NCBI GenBank assembly: GCA_024400425.1
Contig: JAKSMV010000005.1
Coordinates: 62,001-126,000 of the forward strand
Direction of reading: 5' to 3'
Length of the DNA stretch: 64,000 bases
Source: Bacteroidales bacterium
GTDB taxonomy: Bacteria > Bacteroidota > Bacteroidia > Bacteroidales > F082
The notes below the pieces were generated by a model that did not search any database, was not told the origin of the DNA, and was given only the letters and a program-made list of their open reading frames with translations. Both the position numbers and the translations under genes were made by a program. Positions 9,132 to 18,378 of this stretch are shown one piece after another (position 1 is the stretch's first letter; every line of letters starts with the position of its first letter).

Positions 9132-10049
9132 TTAATCAGCGTTTTCATCAGGTTCAACATGAATTGCAATCAATGTGCCGGCTCCATATTCCTGACGCAA
9201 GGCCGCTTCAATTTTCACGGTGATGTCGTGTGCTTCGGCAACGGTCATCATCGGGTCGAGGACAACGTGCGCATCAATAATGTAGTTTTGTCCGTTACGG
9301 CAAGTCCGCAAATCGTGGACGTTTTCGACCTTTTCAACGGATTGGATGATGCCCATGATTTGGCTTTCGATTTCATCGGGCAGAGAGGCATCGGTCAGTT
9401 CGTTCAGGGCGGGAATCGAAATCTTGACGGCCACCACAATGATGACGATGCTGATGATGCAACCCACAATCGGGTCGAGGACGGTCCATTTGCCGCCCAG
9501 CAAAATGGCGCCACCAATGCCGACAAGCGAACCGACCGACGACAACGCATCGGAGCGGTGATGCCATGCGTTGGCAATCACGGCCTGACTTTCGACGGCT
9601 TTGCCTACACGCGCCGTCCATAGGTAAAGGATTTCCTTCACGGCGATGGAGATGACGGCAGCCCAAAGGGCTATCATGCTTGGCTTTTCGATAGTGCCGC
9701 CGCCAATGACGAAGCGTATGCTTTCGATGCCCTTCGACATCAAGCCGACACCTACGACCAAGAGCAAGAGGCTGACTACCAGCGTGGCCAATGTCTCGAA
9801 TTTTCCGTGGCCGTAGTCGTGGCTTTTGTCCTTGCCTTTTGATGAGATCTTCACCATGACCAAAACCACGGCATCGCTGATGAGGTCGGTCAGGGAATGG
9901 ACGGCATCGGCGGTCATGGCGGCACTCTTGCCGAAAATGCCGGCAAGGAATTTCACCAAAGTCAACAGTAGGTTGGCAATGGCACCCCAAAGGGTGATGC
10001 GCGTTATGCGTTGGTTGCGGGATTTTTCCATTTTGTCATTTATTTTCAC
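9132..10049 (-). CDS. Cation diffusion facilitator (CDF) family metal transporter
   Basis: A 305-residue inner-membrane divalent metal/proton antiporter, probably exporting Zn or a similar ion. About six transmembrane helices occupy residues 15-210; the two metal-site motifs are DAVHSLTDLISD in TM2 (about residue 47-58) and HHRSDALSS in TM5 (about 163). A cytoplasmic ferredoxin-like domain with VENVHDLRT follows. It starts inside the pepD stop (ATGA overlap at 10046-10049), so translation is coupled to pepD. Ion specificity cannot be read from the sequence. Confidence 0.93.
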   Translation of the reverse strand: MKINDKMEKSRNQRITRITLWGAIANLLLTLVKFLAGIFGKSAAMTADAVHSLTDLISDAVVLVMVKISSKGKDKSHDYGHGKFETLATLVVSLLLLVVGVGLMSKGIESIRFVIGGGTIEKPSMIALWAAVISIAVKEILYLWTARVGKAVESQAVIANAWHHRSDALSSVGSLVGIGGAILLGGKWTVLDPIVGCIISIVIIVVAVKISIPALNELTDASLPDEIESQIMGIIQSVEKVENVHDLRTCRNGQNYIIDAHVVLDPMMTVAEAHDITVKIEAALRQEYGAGTLIAIHVEPDENAD

Positions 10050-11515
10050 GCCAATCTTTTCAGCAATTCCACCGTCACCTTCCAGATGTCATCGGCGGTT
10101 TCAAGATTGACGCGTTCGGAAGTGGAGTGCGGTTCGATGATGAGCGGGCCGATGGAGGCAATTTCCACGCCTGGGTATTTCTGCACATAATAAGCGGCTT
10201 CCAGCACAAAGTGCATGGCGACTTTCTTCGGCTCAAAGCCAAGCACATCCTTGAAAGTCTGGCAAGTAAGTGCCAACAGCGGCGAGTCGGGGCGCTCCAC
10301 CCAAGCGGGCGTGTCCATCAGGAGTTGGACGGTTTTTGCGCCGTGTTTCTTGAAAGTTTCCGTAATGCCTTGCCCAAGTCTGCGCATCTCCTCATTGCTG
10401 AAACTGCGCGAGTGGCACGAAATGGTCACTTCGTTTGCATCGGTGCAGATGCGGCCTACGTTGTTGCTCGTCATCACCGTGTCAGGCATGTCTTCGCGCA
10501 TGGCAATCATGCCGACTGGCAGTTCCTCAACGGCTTGCATGATGTCGCTGGCATTGCCCAAATACTGTTTGCGGGGCTCAGTTTCTTCGCAGCGCATATT
10601 GATGGCGGCATCGGTCTGCGCATATTTCTTTTGCAGCATGGCATTGTATTCCGCAGCGGCATTTGCCAAGGCATTTCCGTTTTCGGGTTTTATGGCAAGC
10701 ACGACCTCGGCCACCGAAGAAATGGAGGCATTCGCCGTGCCGCCATTGATGGCGCAAATCAACATATCTTTATTTGCCAAATCATTGATGAAATGACAGA
10801 TTTCCTTGTTGGCATGGCAACGGCCTTTGTTGATGTCGACACCCGAATGACCACCCAAACCGCCATCAATCACGATGCGACGGAAGACATAACCTTCGGG
10901 AATGGGCTTCCAATCAGCCTCGAAATGAGCAATTTGCAGATAAGCGCCAGCGGCACCCACTGTGATTTCATCGTAGGCTTCCGAATCGAGGTTGATGACT
11001 TTGCGGCCACGGATGAAATCGGTGCTGAGGGCCTCGGCGCCGCTCATGCCGTCTTCTTCGTTGGTAGTGGTCAGCACTTCCAACGGGCCGTGAACGATGC
11101 TGTCGTCGGCCAGAATGGCCAAAGCCATGGAAAGGCCCATGCCATTGTCGGCGCCAAGCGAAGTGCCTTCGGCTTTCATCCAGCGGCTTTCCGTTCCGTC
11201 AGGATTTTTAATGATTTCGATATAAGGTCTGATTTCATCATTGAGCGGGTCAAACGGATGACCGTCACGCAGATAGCCGTCTTTTGCCACACAAACCATG
11301 TCCATGTGATTGAGGATCACGACGGGTTCGGCATTTTCGTGGCCAGGCGTGGCATCCTTTTCAATCACGACGCAATTCTGCGCATCGCGGCGGTAACGCA
11401 AACCGTGATTTTCGGCAAAATTGCAGAGGTAATCGGCCACGCGCTCTTCGTGATGTGATGGTCGTGGCGTGTTGTTTAGCTGATGAAAAATATCGTAAAA
11501 TGTTTCGTTGTTCAT
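10046..11515 (-). CDS. pepD: Aminoacyl-histidine dipeptidase (peptidase D, M20 family)
   Basis: A 489-residue cytosolic dizinc dipeptidase that splits Xaa-His and related dipeptides. Metal and catalytic motifs of the M20C family are visible: NHMDMVC near residue 70, LGADNGMG near 122 (bridging Asp), TTNEEDGMSG near 152 (catalytic Glu pair) and INLDSE after it. A glycine-rich GGLGGHSGVDI lid/dimerisation segment follows, and the length is typical. It is the first gene of a likely pepD-CDF-kinase operon, with a TATTTTTG box on the minus strand at 11545-11552. Confidence 0.95.
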   Translation of the reverse strand: MNNETFYDIFHQLNNTPRPSHHEERVADYLCNFAENHGLRYRRDAQNCVVIEKDATPGHENAEPVVILNHMDMVCVAKDGYLRDGHPFDPLNDEIRPYIEIIKNPDGTESRWMKAEGTSLGADNGMGLSMALAILADDSIVHGPLEVLTTTNEEDGMSGAEALSTDFIRGRKVINLDSEAYDEITVGAAGAYLQIAHFEADWKPIPEGYVFRRIVIDGGLGGHSGVDINKGRCHANKEICHFINDLANKDMLICAINGGTANASISSVAEVVLAIKPENGNALANAAAEYNAMLQKKYAQTDAAINMRCEETEPRKQYLGNASDIMQAVEELPVGMIAMREDMPDTVMTSNNVGRICTDANEVTISCHSRSFSNEEMRRLGQGITETFKKHGAKTVQLLMDTPAWVERPDSPLLALTCQTFKDVLGFEPKKVAMHFVLEAAYYVQKYPGVEIASIGPLIIEPHSTSERVNLETADDIWKVTVELLKRLA

Positions 11516-11596
11516 AGTCGGAATGTTTTTAACGTGTTGACTTGCAAAAATAACAATAATGTTTGGTTTGAAAACAATCTGTAAAATTGATCATTT

Positions 11597-12292
11597 TTAT
11601 CTTTTCAAAGTCCGCAAATATTGCTTCTGCTCGTCGCTAATCCGATAACTTTCGCAGGCTTTCTGAATGGTCTTGTTATGCACCCATGTCGGTAGAGACG
11701 CGATTGATCGCGTTTCAAAATTGTTTTGTAAATACACGATTGTGCTGTCCCATTGTTTGGCCAAGGCCGTGGCGAAAAACCACGCAATCATCATGTTGAC
11801 ATAGTATTCTTCGCTACGAACGGCGGCTGGAATTTCCAAATGTTCAGCCTCGAAATCATCGTCTAGGAAATGGCTCATCAGCATTTCAATGCCGAAACGG
11901 ATGGTGTAGGTTTTGTCGGAGGCCGTCCATTCGCGGATTTTGTCCATCAGTTCGGTTTTGTGTTTCTTGAAGACCTTTGGCGACATGATGTCGCACACCG
12001 CCCAGTTGTCGACAAAAGGCAGAAATCGGTCGGTTTCCTCGATGCACTTCTTATAGTCCTTGATTTCGGAAACCAGAAGTCCGTGGAGCATGTTCTCGTC
12101 GTAATACTGATGCGGCAAGTCGTGGATAAACTGCTCGTGTTCAGGGTCTTTGATATATTCCTTTGCCACTTTGCGCACATTCGGCACACGCACGCCGATG
12201 AATCTGTCTGCCGGAATTGTCGGTGTCAGTTTTGCCTGAAATGCGGCATATTCCTTGTCTTGCAGTTCAAAAAGTCGAGATTGGATTTCCAT
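11597..12292 (-). CDS. DNA alkylation repair protein (AlkC/AlkD-like HEAT-repeat family)
   Basis: A 231-residue all-helical protein of the DNA alkylation repair enzyme family (AlkD superfamily), which excises or binds alkylated bases using HEAT-like repeats. Typical segments are RFIGVRVPNVRKVAKEY, the YDENMLHGLLV helix and FVDNWAVCDIMSPKVF. An oddity: the codons for ETRSIASLP near the C-terminus come from a REP-like palindrome (11692-11716) inserted in frame. Whether this copy is still active is unknown. It stands alone between two differently terminated units. Confidence 0.88.
   Translation of the reverse strand: MEIQSRLFELQDKEYAAFQAKLTPTIPADRFIGVRVPNVRKVAKEYIKDPEHEQFIHDLPHQYYDENMLHGLLVSEIKDYKKCIEETDRFLPFVDNWAVCDIMSPKVFKKHKTELMDKIREWTASDKTYTIRFGIEMLMSHFLDDDFEAEHLEIPAAVRSEEYYVNMMIAWFFATALAKQWDSTIVYLQNNFETRSIASLPTWVHNKTIQKACESYRISDEQKQYLRTLKR
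11692..11716. repeat. REP-like palindrome inside the DNA alkylation repair gene
   Basis: GTAGAGACGCGAT followed by GATCGCGT forms a hairpin of the same family as the intergenic copies at 20596 and 24427, differing by a few bases. It is read through as an in-frame insert. Confidence 0.75.
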
Positions 12293-12322
12293 GGTTGATT
12301 TGCGTTTTGTTCAATAGAAAAT

Positions 12323-12354
12323 ACGAAAAAGCCACCCTTCCGGATGGCTTTTTC
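12323..12354 (-). terminator. Intrinsic terminator of C25 peptidase 2
   Basis: Stem CGAAAAAGCCACCC/GGATGGCTTTTTCG with one mismatch, 20 bases after the minus-strand stop codon at 12374, with a T run on the minus strand. Confidence 0.82.
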
Positions 12355-12373
12355 GAAATGATAAGTCGTGTTA

Positions 12374-15300
12374 TTACTTCACAACTACCTTCTGCACACT
12401 GACTTGTGCGCCGTTGGTGAGGCGGATGAAGTAAACGCCTTGAGCGATGCTGCTGACGTTGATGCTGTGTGAGCCAGAGGCTTCGCCGGCGGCCACTTGT
12501 TGGCCCATGCCGTTGTACATCACGTAGCTGTATTGTGAGCCACCATTAATATATAAGGTGTTGTTCACTGGGTTAGGATAGATGCTGAATTCAATTTCGG
12601 CTTCTTCCACATCCAGGACATTGGTGACTTCAACGCAAACTGGCATTGAGCCATTTTCGTTAGCATCGAGAGCGATGACGCAGTAGGTGCAAACGTCTGC
12701 TGATGGAGCATCGTCGGTGAAAGTGGTCTCGGAGGTGAAGCCGAGAGCAACGCCGTTGCGGAGGACTAAGTATTCTACAGCATCAGCTGAAGCTGTCCAT
12801 GTGAGGACAACGTTGCCGCCATTGAGTGTGCCAACGAGGTTGGTGACAGGAGCTACTTCGCTGCCTGAACCGCCAGTGCAGTTGACGTCGAATTGACCAC
12901 CCTGGCCACCGGCACCTTGCATGATGATGGTGCCATCCTCGTATTTGACGACGTATGAGCATTCGCTGTCCCATGAACCATTGTGCCAAGTCAATGTGAC
13001 ATGGACACCGTTTCCAATTTCTAATTCAAAGCTTGCGCTGTTGCCAGAACCAATGGTCATGTTCTGGTCAGGTGTGCCATCGCTGAATGAGGCGGTCAGT
13101 GAAGCGCCATTCCAACCGTCACCATAGCTGTCGGTGAGTTCGAAGATGACGATGCAGCTGTTCTTCAGTACGCCAGTGCCTGAAGCGGTAAGGCCACCGT
13201 CGGCAGTGATGTTGAAGTTGATGGCAATTTGTTCGGTTTCAGGGCATGAAGCATCAACGGTGACGTTGAAGACTGCAACGCCAGAACCTTCTGGATCGAT
13301 GGTGCCAACATTGTAGCTGCCTTCGTTGATGGTGAGATGTGGGTTATTTGAAGTCAAAGTAGCGACGGCATTGGTAGCCATGTAGTGACCTCTGTTGTCG
13401 AATGCGACTGCGATGTCGAATGATTCGCCAGGAACAAATTCGCCCTTCCAAGTGTATGAGTTATATTGGAGGACGGCTTCGCCAGCGGTGATGTAAGCCT
13501 TGCCTTCCCAAACGTCGCTGCCGCAAGTGGCTGTGGTGTGGAAGGTGAAACGGGTGCCGTCGGCTACGCCTTCAGCAATGGTGTAGCTGAAGTTGAGGGT
13601 CTCGCTGATGGCTTCAGGAGCGAGAGAACCAAATGAACCAGTGCCGTTGACGATGGTCACTTCGGGAGCGTCGCAAGTGAGGGTGACAGTGGTGGTGCCA
13701 CTTGTGGTTTCGGTTCCAACGTTCTTGAAGTTGATAGCCAATGGGCTTTCTTCACCAACGTGGACATTGGTAGGATTGTATTCGTTCACAGCGATGAAAG
13801 CACCATCGAGGGCGGCTGCTGTGATGACTTCAATGTAAGGGATGTGTTGTGGATGGGTCACGCAAAGGGTGACTTCACCGCCAGTGGTGACAGGCTCGAC
13901 TTCAACTTCGAGAGTGCCGGTTTCGCCAACGAGACCGACGCCAATCAATTCGCCGTCCTTAGAGAGAGCGACGTATGAACCAGGAGCAGCGCTCACTTCG
14001 TAGGTGCTCATGCCGATTGGGAAAATGGCCATGTGGCTTACTTCGTTTTCTGTAGGTTGCACGCGGAATGGCATGACTGAACCATCGCCAAGGGCGTGGT
14101 AGGCTTGCCAACAGTAGAGAGTGTTGATATGGAGGGTGTAGCCAAGGGCTTGAGCAGCATTGCTGGCCAAGTTACCAATGAAAGGAATGGCGCAAACGGT
14201 GTTGTAGGCATCGTCGTTCCAAATGGCGTCGTAGCAACCCATTGTGGTCTCTTCGTAAGTAGGCATGGTACCATCGGCACGATTGGTAGCACCAACGGCA
14301 AAGTAGTAGTCGTTGAGCCAGTAGGTTGATGGGCATGAACCGATGTAAGCGTAGGCAGCCTTGTTGGCGGCGCGCACCATGGCTTCGCCGAAGCAGGTGC
14401 CGCTGATACCCCAGTCGGCAGCTTCGCAGCAGTTACCCATGGCAAGGAAGTACTTGTGTTCGTTGGTTAGGTTGTTGACATCGTTGACGGTGAGTTGTGG
14501 GCCAGCCCAACTGGTGTTCGAACCGTGAGCGGTGTAGTTGACGAAACCGACGCCAGTGTTCAAGTGAGCGTAGCAACCATTCCATTGGCCGTGGCTGTAT
14601 TCGTAAACGTTTTCAAAACCATGTTCTTCGTTGTAGTAGTAGTTTGTGGCATACCAAATGGCAGGGCGACCTACGGTGACACCCCAACCGTTGTCATCAC
14701 CGGCGATGAGAAGGACGTTGTTGAGGTAGCTTGGGTCAGGCATGGTGTATTGTTCATACTCCAAGGCTTTGTTCAGCATGGCTTCCATCTGTTCGACGTT
14801 TTCAGCTGGGAAACGGCTGTGGAACATTTCTGGGAATTCGTCGCCATCGGTGCTCATGTAGTAAAGGTCGGTGACGCAGTGGGTTTCGTTACCAGTGGCC
14901 GAAGCAGCAACTTGGTTCTTGTCGCCCATGATCATGAGGAAGGTAGGAGCGGTTTCCTGATATTTCTGTTGGATGAAGCTCTTGATAGCGTTGGCTGATG
15001 TGCCGATTTCGTCGGTGTAGTTGATGTCCATGTAGAAACCTTTCAGGTTCTTCCATGCAGCCCAGTCTTCGATGGTCTTTTCGAACATGCGGTCGGTGAT
15101 GACCAGCATCTTGACAGGCGACTGCCAAAGGTCAGGGTGTTGGTCATAGATGTCGTCGCGCCAGTTGAACATTTGACGGTAGATGCCTGCGAAGTAAGGT
15201 GAGAAGGTGCGAGCGAACTCGTTGTAGGCAACGGTTTCGTCGTATTCGCCATAGCTCACTTCAACGACGATGTCGTTATACACGCGAATGCTGTTGTTGG

Positions 15301-15859
15301 CAGCGTCGTATTGAACAGGATTAATGGTTAGCGAACCAATTTGGATACCACGCATGGTGCCTTGGATTTCAAACTGTGCGATAGGCATTTCTCTGAAACC
15401 GCGTGTGGCATATGCTTCAGCGTTGTAAGCGAAAGGAAGGTCGCCTGGCTTTTGGTCCTTGCGGAGCATAGGCTGTTGAGGATAAAGGGTGGCAATGCCG
15501 TATTCGGTAAGGCTGTAAGTGGTGGTGCTGAAGCTCTTCACTTCAACGCTGACGTTGCTGGCGCCAAAAGGCATAGCGATGAGCTTGTTGACTGCTGGAA
15601 CTGTTGGTTCACCAATCATGCCGAATGGGTAGGTGTTGTCCATCGTGATGCTGGAAAACACGCCTTTTTCAGTGTTGACCTTCTCTGATTCAATGCTGCT
15701 GAACGAGAAAGTGGCGGTGAAACCATTTGCGTTGTTGTCAACACATTGTTGTGCCGACTTGGCTCCTCCTAAGTCGATGCGGCCTTGGGCCTTGACTTGG
15801 GAACCGAACAGCATCCCCATCATGAGGATTGCCGACAAGAGTAAACTTGCTTTTCTCAT
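12374..15859 (-). CDS. Gingipain-like C25 family cysteine peptidase with T9SS sorting domain (C25 copy 2)
   Basis: An 1161-residue secreted peptidase with the same plan as copy 1: signal peptide (about 1-25, ending near VKAQG), propeptide, C25 catalytic domain with NYTAHGSNTSW (His445) and MGNCCEAADW (nucleophile Cys477 by alignment with Cys470 of copy 1, followed by another Cys), beta-sandwich repeats, DSYGDGWNGASL near residue 911, a fibronectin-III-like domain near 1003 and a T9SS sorting domain from about 1090. The double Cys at the active site distinguishes it from copy 1. The terminal 70 residues differ from copy 1 at only a handful of positions. A TACTTTTG -7 box lies on the minus strand at 15916-15923. 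Confidence 0.92.
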   Translation of the reverse strand: MRKASLLLSAILMMGMLFGSQVKAQGRIDLGGAKSAQQCVDNNANGFTATFSFSSIESEKVNTEKGVFSSITMDNTYPFGMIGEPTVPAVNKLIAMPFGASNVSVEVKSFSTTTYSLTEYGIATLYPQQPMLRKDQKPGDLPFAYNAEAYATRGFREMPIAQFEIQGTMRGIQIGSLTINPVQYDAANNSIRVYNDIVVEVSYGEYDETVAYNEFARTFSPYFAGIYRQMFNWRDDIYDQHPDLWQSPVKMLVITDRMFEKTIEDWAAWKNLKGFYMDINYTDEIGTSANAIKSFIQQKYQETAPTFLMIMGDKNQVAASATGNETHCVTDLYYMSTDGDEFPEMFHSRFPAENVEQMEAMLNKALEYEQYTMPDPSYLNNVLLIAGDDNGWGVTVGRPAIWYATNYYYNEEHGFENVYEYSHGQWNGCYAHLNTGVGFVNYTAHGSNTSWAGPQLTVNDVNNLTNEHKYFLAMGNCCEAADWGISGTCFGEAMVRAANKAAYAYIGSCPSTYWLNDYYFAVGATNRADGTMPTYEETTMGCYDAIWNDDAYNTVCAIPFIGNLASNAAQALGYTLHINTLYCWQAYHALGDGSVMPFRVQPTENEVSHMAIFPIGMSTYEVSAAPGSYVALSKDGELIGVGLVGETGTLEVEVEPVTTGGEVTLCVTHPQHIPYIEVITAAALDGAFIAVNEYNPTNVHVGEESPLAINFKNVGTETTSGTTTVTLTCDAPEVTIVNGTGSFGSLAPEAISETLNFSYTIAEGVADGTRFTFHTTATCGSDVWEGKAYITAGEAVLQYNSYTWKGEFVPGESFDIAVAFDNRGHYMATNAVATLTSNNPHLTINEGSYNVGTIDPEGSGVAVFNVTVDASCPETEQIAINFNITADGGLTASGTGVLKNSCIVIFELTDSYGDGWNGASLTASFSDGTPDQNMTIGSGNSASFELEIGNGVHVTLTWHNGSWDSECSYVVKYEDGTIIMQGAGGQGGQFDVNCTGGSGSEVAPVTNLVGTLNGGNVVLTWTASADAVEYLVLRNGVALGFTSETTFTDDAPSADVCTYCVIALDANENGSMPVCVEVTNVLDVEEAEIEFSIYPNPVNNTLYINGGSQYSYVMYNGMGQQVAAGEASGSHSINVSSIAQGVYFIRLTNGAQVSVQKVVVK

Positions 15860-15915
15860 TTTTAATAGTTTTAGTTAATTTTTATGATTGAAAATTCAAA
15901 TTCTATAATATCGGG

Positions 15916-15923
15916 CAAAAGTA
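15916..15923 (-). promoter_or_regulatory. -7 box of the C25 peptidase 2 promoter
   Basis: TACTTTTG on the minus strand, about 57 bases before the start codon, in an AT-rich leader. Confidence 0.55.
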
Positions 15924-15980
15924 GCAAAATAACCTATACGGATACTTACTATAAAAAATAAATAATTTTAGTAAAAAGAC

Positions 15981-16011
15981 GAAAAATCCCGCCAGCTTCT
16001 TCTGGCGGGAT
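15981..16011 (-). terminator. Intrinsic terminator of the 621-aa T9SS protein gene
   Basis: Perfect 10-base stem ATCCCGCCAG/CTGGCGGGAT, loop CTTCTT, T run on the minus strand, 28 bases after the stop codon at 16039. Confidence 0.9.
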
Positions 16012-16038
16012 GGTGGATGTGTGTTGATAGTCAATCAA

Positions 16039-17904
16039 TTATTTGTTGCTGATGACAATCTTCTGGTTGACGATTTGGCCATCGCGGCTTGTGCCTCTGA
16101 CGATATAGATACCATTGCTTAGGTTGTCGATATCAGTGGTGCGCATCAACTGACCGCTTAATGTGTAAATCTGCTGGACTTCGATTATGTTTTGGCCACA
16201 TGCCTCATTGATGCCAGTTACGACGATTTCTACGTGGTCTTCGCCGCCTTCGGTGAGAGCATAGTCTGATTCGCAGTCTTCGTAAACGGCGGTCAGGCGA
16301 TAGGTGTAGTTGCCTACGGGCACTTCGTCGAAGTAGCTTGTCAAGGTTCCGTCAATGTTGATGATAGATGCGTCTTCGGCTCTGTAGAGGTTGTATGAAA
16401 TCGGTTGTGTTTCAGGTGTTTCCCATGAAATTATGGTGCCGAAAGCTTCACTTTCTTCGTCCCAGAAATACTCGCCTTGCAAGTTAGTGGGAGGAAGGCA
16501 GATGGATGGCACGGTTACTCCCAATGTGCCTTTTTCGTCGATGTTTTGGCCGTAGATGTTGCCATCGGCTTGGTTAGTCCAAACAAGGATGTTTTGCCCA
16601 TTGTGGAAACCTGTGCTGTTGTCGGCATCGGTCTTTTCGGTAGGGACTGAGTTTATTTGTGTGTGCCATTCCTGGTTGCCATCCATGTCGAAACCGAAGG
16701 CTTCGATGGTAGTGTCGTAATATGAACCGCCAGGGCTGTGTTGGAATGAAACCATAAATCCAGAACCATCGGGATATGCGTCAATTTTTGCTGCTGTATA
16801 TTCCAGCCCGTCGTTGTCGGCAATGAGGATGCCTTCGCCCCAAAGGACTTCGCCTGTCGAAGTGATGCGGTTCATGTAAAGTCTCGATTCTGACTGAGTG
16901 TAAGAGTCGCTTTGGCGATAAACCAGAATGATGTCGTGTGTCACGGGATCAATGGTGGCGTATGGATTGCCGTAGAAGTTGGCGGGGTCGGTGGTGTGGA
17001 CCATGGCACCATTTGGGCTGCTGATGGTTGACGCACCATTGGCATCGAAGTGGAAGACATAGGTGTTGAAAGCCTCGGCGATGCCTGAGTGGAAGATGTA
17101 GGCATAACCGCCGCCGTTACCATCGGAAATCTCATAATGAATGTAGGTGTTGCCAAAGACTTGCGTTGCCATGAGTTGGGTGTGAGGTGTGACGAGTTCG
17201 CCAGCGGTGCTGAAACCAGCAACCCAGATTTGTTTATCGACATACCATCCGGATCCCGTTTTTTCGTAGGTCACAAAGACAACGCCGTCATGGCCAGGTG
17301 TCAGGAGACCGAAAGTGCAATTCACGCCTGGCTCGGAAATGATTGCTGTAGCGTTGAGCGTGCCGTCGGCATTGATGTAACGCAGGTAAGAGGCCTCGGT
17401 ATCGGAGACTAATACCCAGACTCCGCCATCGTTGCCGGCCTGAAGTTCCACTCTTGAGCATCCGTAGCTTCCGGCAGGAAAATCGATAACCGAAATGCCT
17501 TGTTCGCCCCAAAGCGCGTTGCCGTCCTTGTCGAATTTCATGGCAATGCATTGGCCATCGTAATTGGCGAAGCAGGTCACCACGCAGTTGTCGGATGTGG
17601 CGCTCATGGCATATCCTTGCGACCATGATGCAAACTGGTGGCTTCCAATATGGATGCCTTGGTCGCCCCATTGAGGAACACCATGAACGTCAATGCGTTG
17701 CAGATTGACTGCCCATCCGTTGGAAGCCATGTCGCTCCATTGGATATAGGTGTCGCCTGTGGCTTCGTTTGTGCTTAGGTAAATTTCACTAGCATCGTCT
17801 GATGCGATGGCCATTCTTGTGTTGATAGTCGGGTCGTCAACCCATTGCGCTTGCAGCGAGATGGCTGCTGCTAAGGCAAGAGCAAGTAAACTTATTCTTT
17901 TCAT
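16039..17904 (-). CDS. Secreted T9SS cargo protein of unknown function
   Basis: A 621-residue exported protein. A signal peptide of about 19 residues (AAISLQAQ) precedes a long region with repeating W-G-x-Q-G/WG-type strands (GVPQWGDQGIHIG, GNALWGEQGISV, GEVLWGEGILIAD) that suggest a beta-propeller-like fold. A fibronectin-III-like domain (about 480-560) and a sorting-domain-like end follow (IYTLSGQLMRTTDIDN, SNGIYIVRG, QKIVISNK). A TATCTTTG box is present on the minus strand at 17985-17992. No enzyme motif was recognised; surface display by T9SS is the only supported inference. Confidence 0.8.
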   Translation of the reverse strand: MKRISLLALALAAAISLQAQWVDDPTINTRMAIASDDASEIYLSTNEATGDTYIQWSDMASNGWAVNLQRIDVHGVPQWGDQGIHIGSHQFASWSQGYAMSATSDNCVVTCFANYDGQCIAMKFDKDGNALWGEQGISVIDFPAGSYGCSRVELQAGNDGGVWVLVSDTEASYLRYINADGTLNATAIISEPGVNCTFGLLTPGHDGVVFVTYEKTGSGWYVDKQIWVAGFSTAGELVTPHTQLMATQVFGNTYIHYEISDGNGGGYAYIFHSGIAEAFNTYVFHFDANGASTISSPNGAMVHTTDPANFYGNPYATIDPVTHDIILVYRQSDSYTQSESRLYMNRITSTGEVLWGEGILIADNDGLEYTAAKIDAYPDGSGFMVSFQHSPGGSYYDTTIEAFGFDMDGNQEWHTQINSVPTEKTDADNSTGFHNGQNILVWTNQADGNIYGQNIDEKGTLGVTVPSICLPPTNLQGEYFWDEESEAFGTIISWETPETQPISYNLYRAEDASIINIDGTLTSYFDEVPVGNYTYRLTAVYEDCESDYALTEGGEDHVEIVVTGINEACGQNIIEVQQIYTLSGQLMRTTDIDNLSNGIYIVRGTSRDGQIVNQKIVISNK

Positions 17905-17984
17905 ACGATTTGAGTTTTAGTGAGGATCCAATTATTTTACCTTTTGCAAAAGATTGTGAATGCGTCTATTGCTGGAATTTCTCG

Positions 17985-17992
17985 CAAAGATA
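17985..17992 (-). promoter_or_regulatory. -7 box of the 621-aa T9SS protein promoter
   Basis: TATCTTTG, an ideal TAnnTTTG match on the minus strand; it is back to back with the plus-strand box at 18006-18013. Confidence 0.6.
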
Positions 17993-18005
17993 CGTTTTAT
18001 TTCTG

Positions 18006-18013
18006 TATTTTTG
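18006..18013 (+). promoter_or_regulatory. -7 box that fixes the start of the 112-aa gene
   Basis: TATTTTTG lies inside a longer open frame that begins at 17960, so transcription would start downstream of that upstream ATG; the ATG at 18035 is therefore preferred. Confidence 0.5.
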
Positions 18014-18034
18014 CGTTTGTTTAAGAAAAAAGAA

Positions 18035-18373
18035 ATGGAAGTGCAATTTTCACGTGACGAGCAAGAAGCAGTGGCTCATGTGCTTTTTAATTTGGTAAAA
18101 GCTGATTTTTCGAGTCATAACGATGAGAATGAATGCTTGAAACAATGTCTTGCTGAACTTGATTTTGACGATAATGACTTTATTCCTATCCCGCAAAACG
18201 AGTTGCAGAAAAAGGTATATGACACTCTGAAAAACATGACTAAAGAGAAGAAAATCGTTTTCTCTCGGATGATGACGCAAGTATCACGCTCCGACGGCAA
18301 TTTCGGAGTTCACGAGAGGGCTTTAGTCATAGAAATTCTTGAGATGTGCGATGTGCCTTTTGTACACAAATAA
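18035..18373 (+). CDS. Small TerB-like or uncharacterised cytoplasmic protein
   Basis: A 112-residue acidic, mostly helical protein starting MEVQFSRDEQEAVAHVLFNL. The pattern of helices and the C-terminal SRSDGNFGVHERALVIEILE segment resembles the second half of TerB-like domains, but the similarity is weak. There is no signal peptide with this start. An earlier in-frame ATG at 17960 would add 25 residues with a hydrophobic stretch; the promoter box at 18006 argues against it. It converges on the S41 protease gene with a 5-base gap. Function unknown. Confidence 0.6.
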   Translation: MEVQFSRDEQEAVAHVLFNLVKADFSSHNDENECLKQCLAELDFDDNDFIPIPQNELQKKVYDTLKNMTKEKKIVFSRMMTQVSRSDGNFGVHERALVIEILEMCDVPFVHK

Positions 18374-18378
18374 GGATA

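Noticed and set aside
10127-11458. A 443-codon open frame on the plus strand
   Set aside because: It lies antisense to pepD, whose family motifs are clear, and the antisense product has no recognisable domain.
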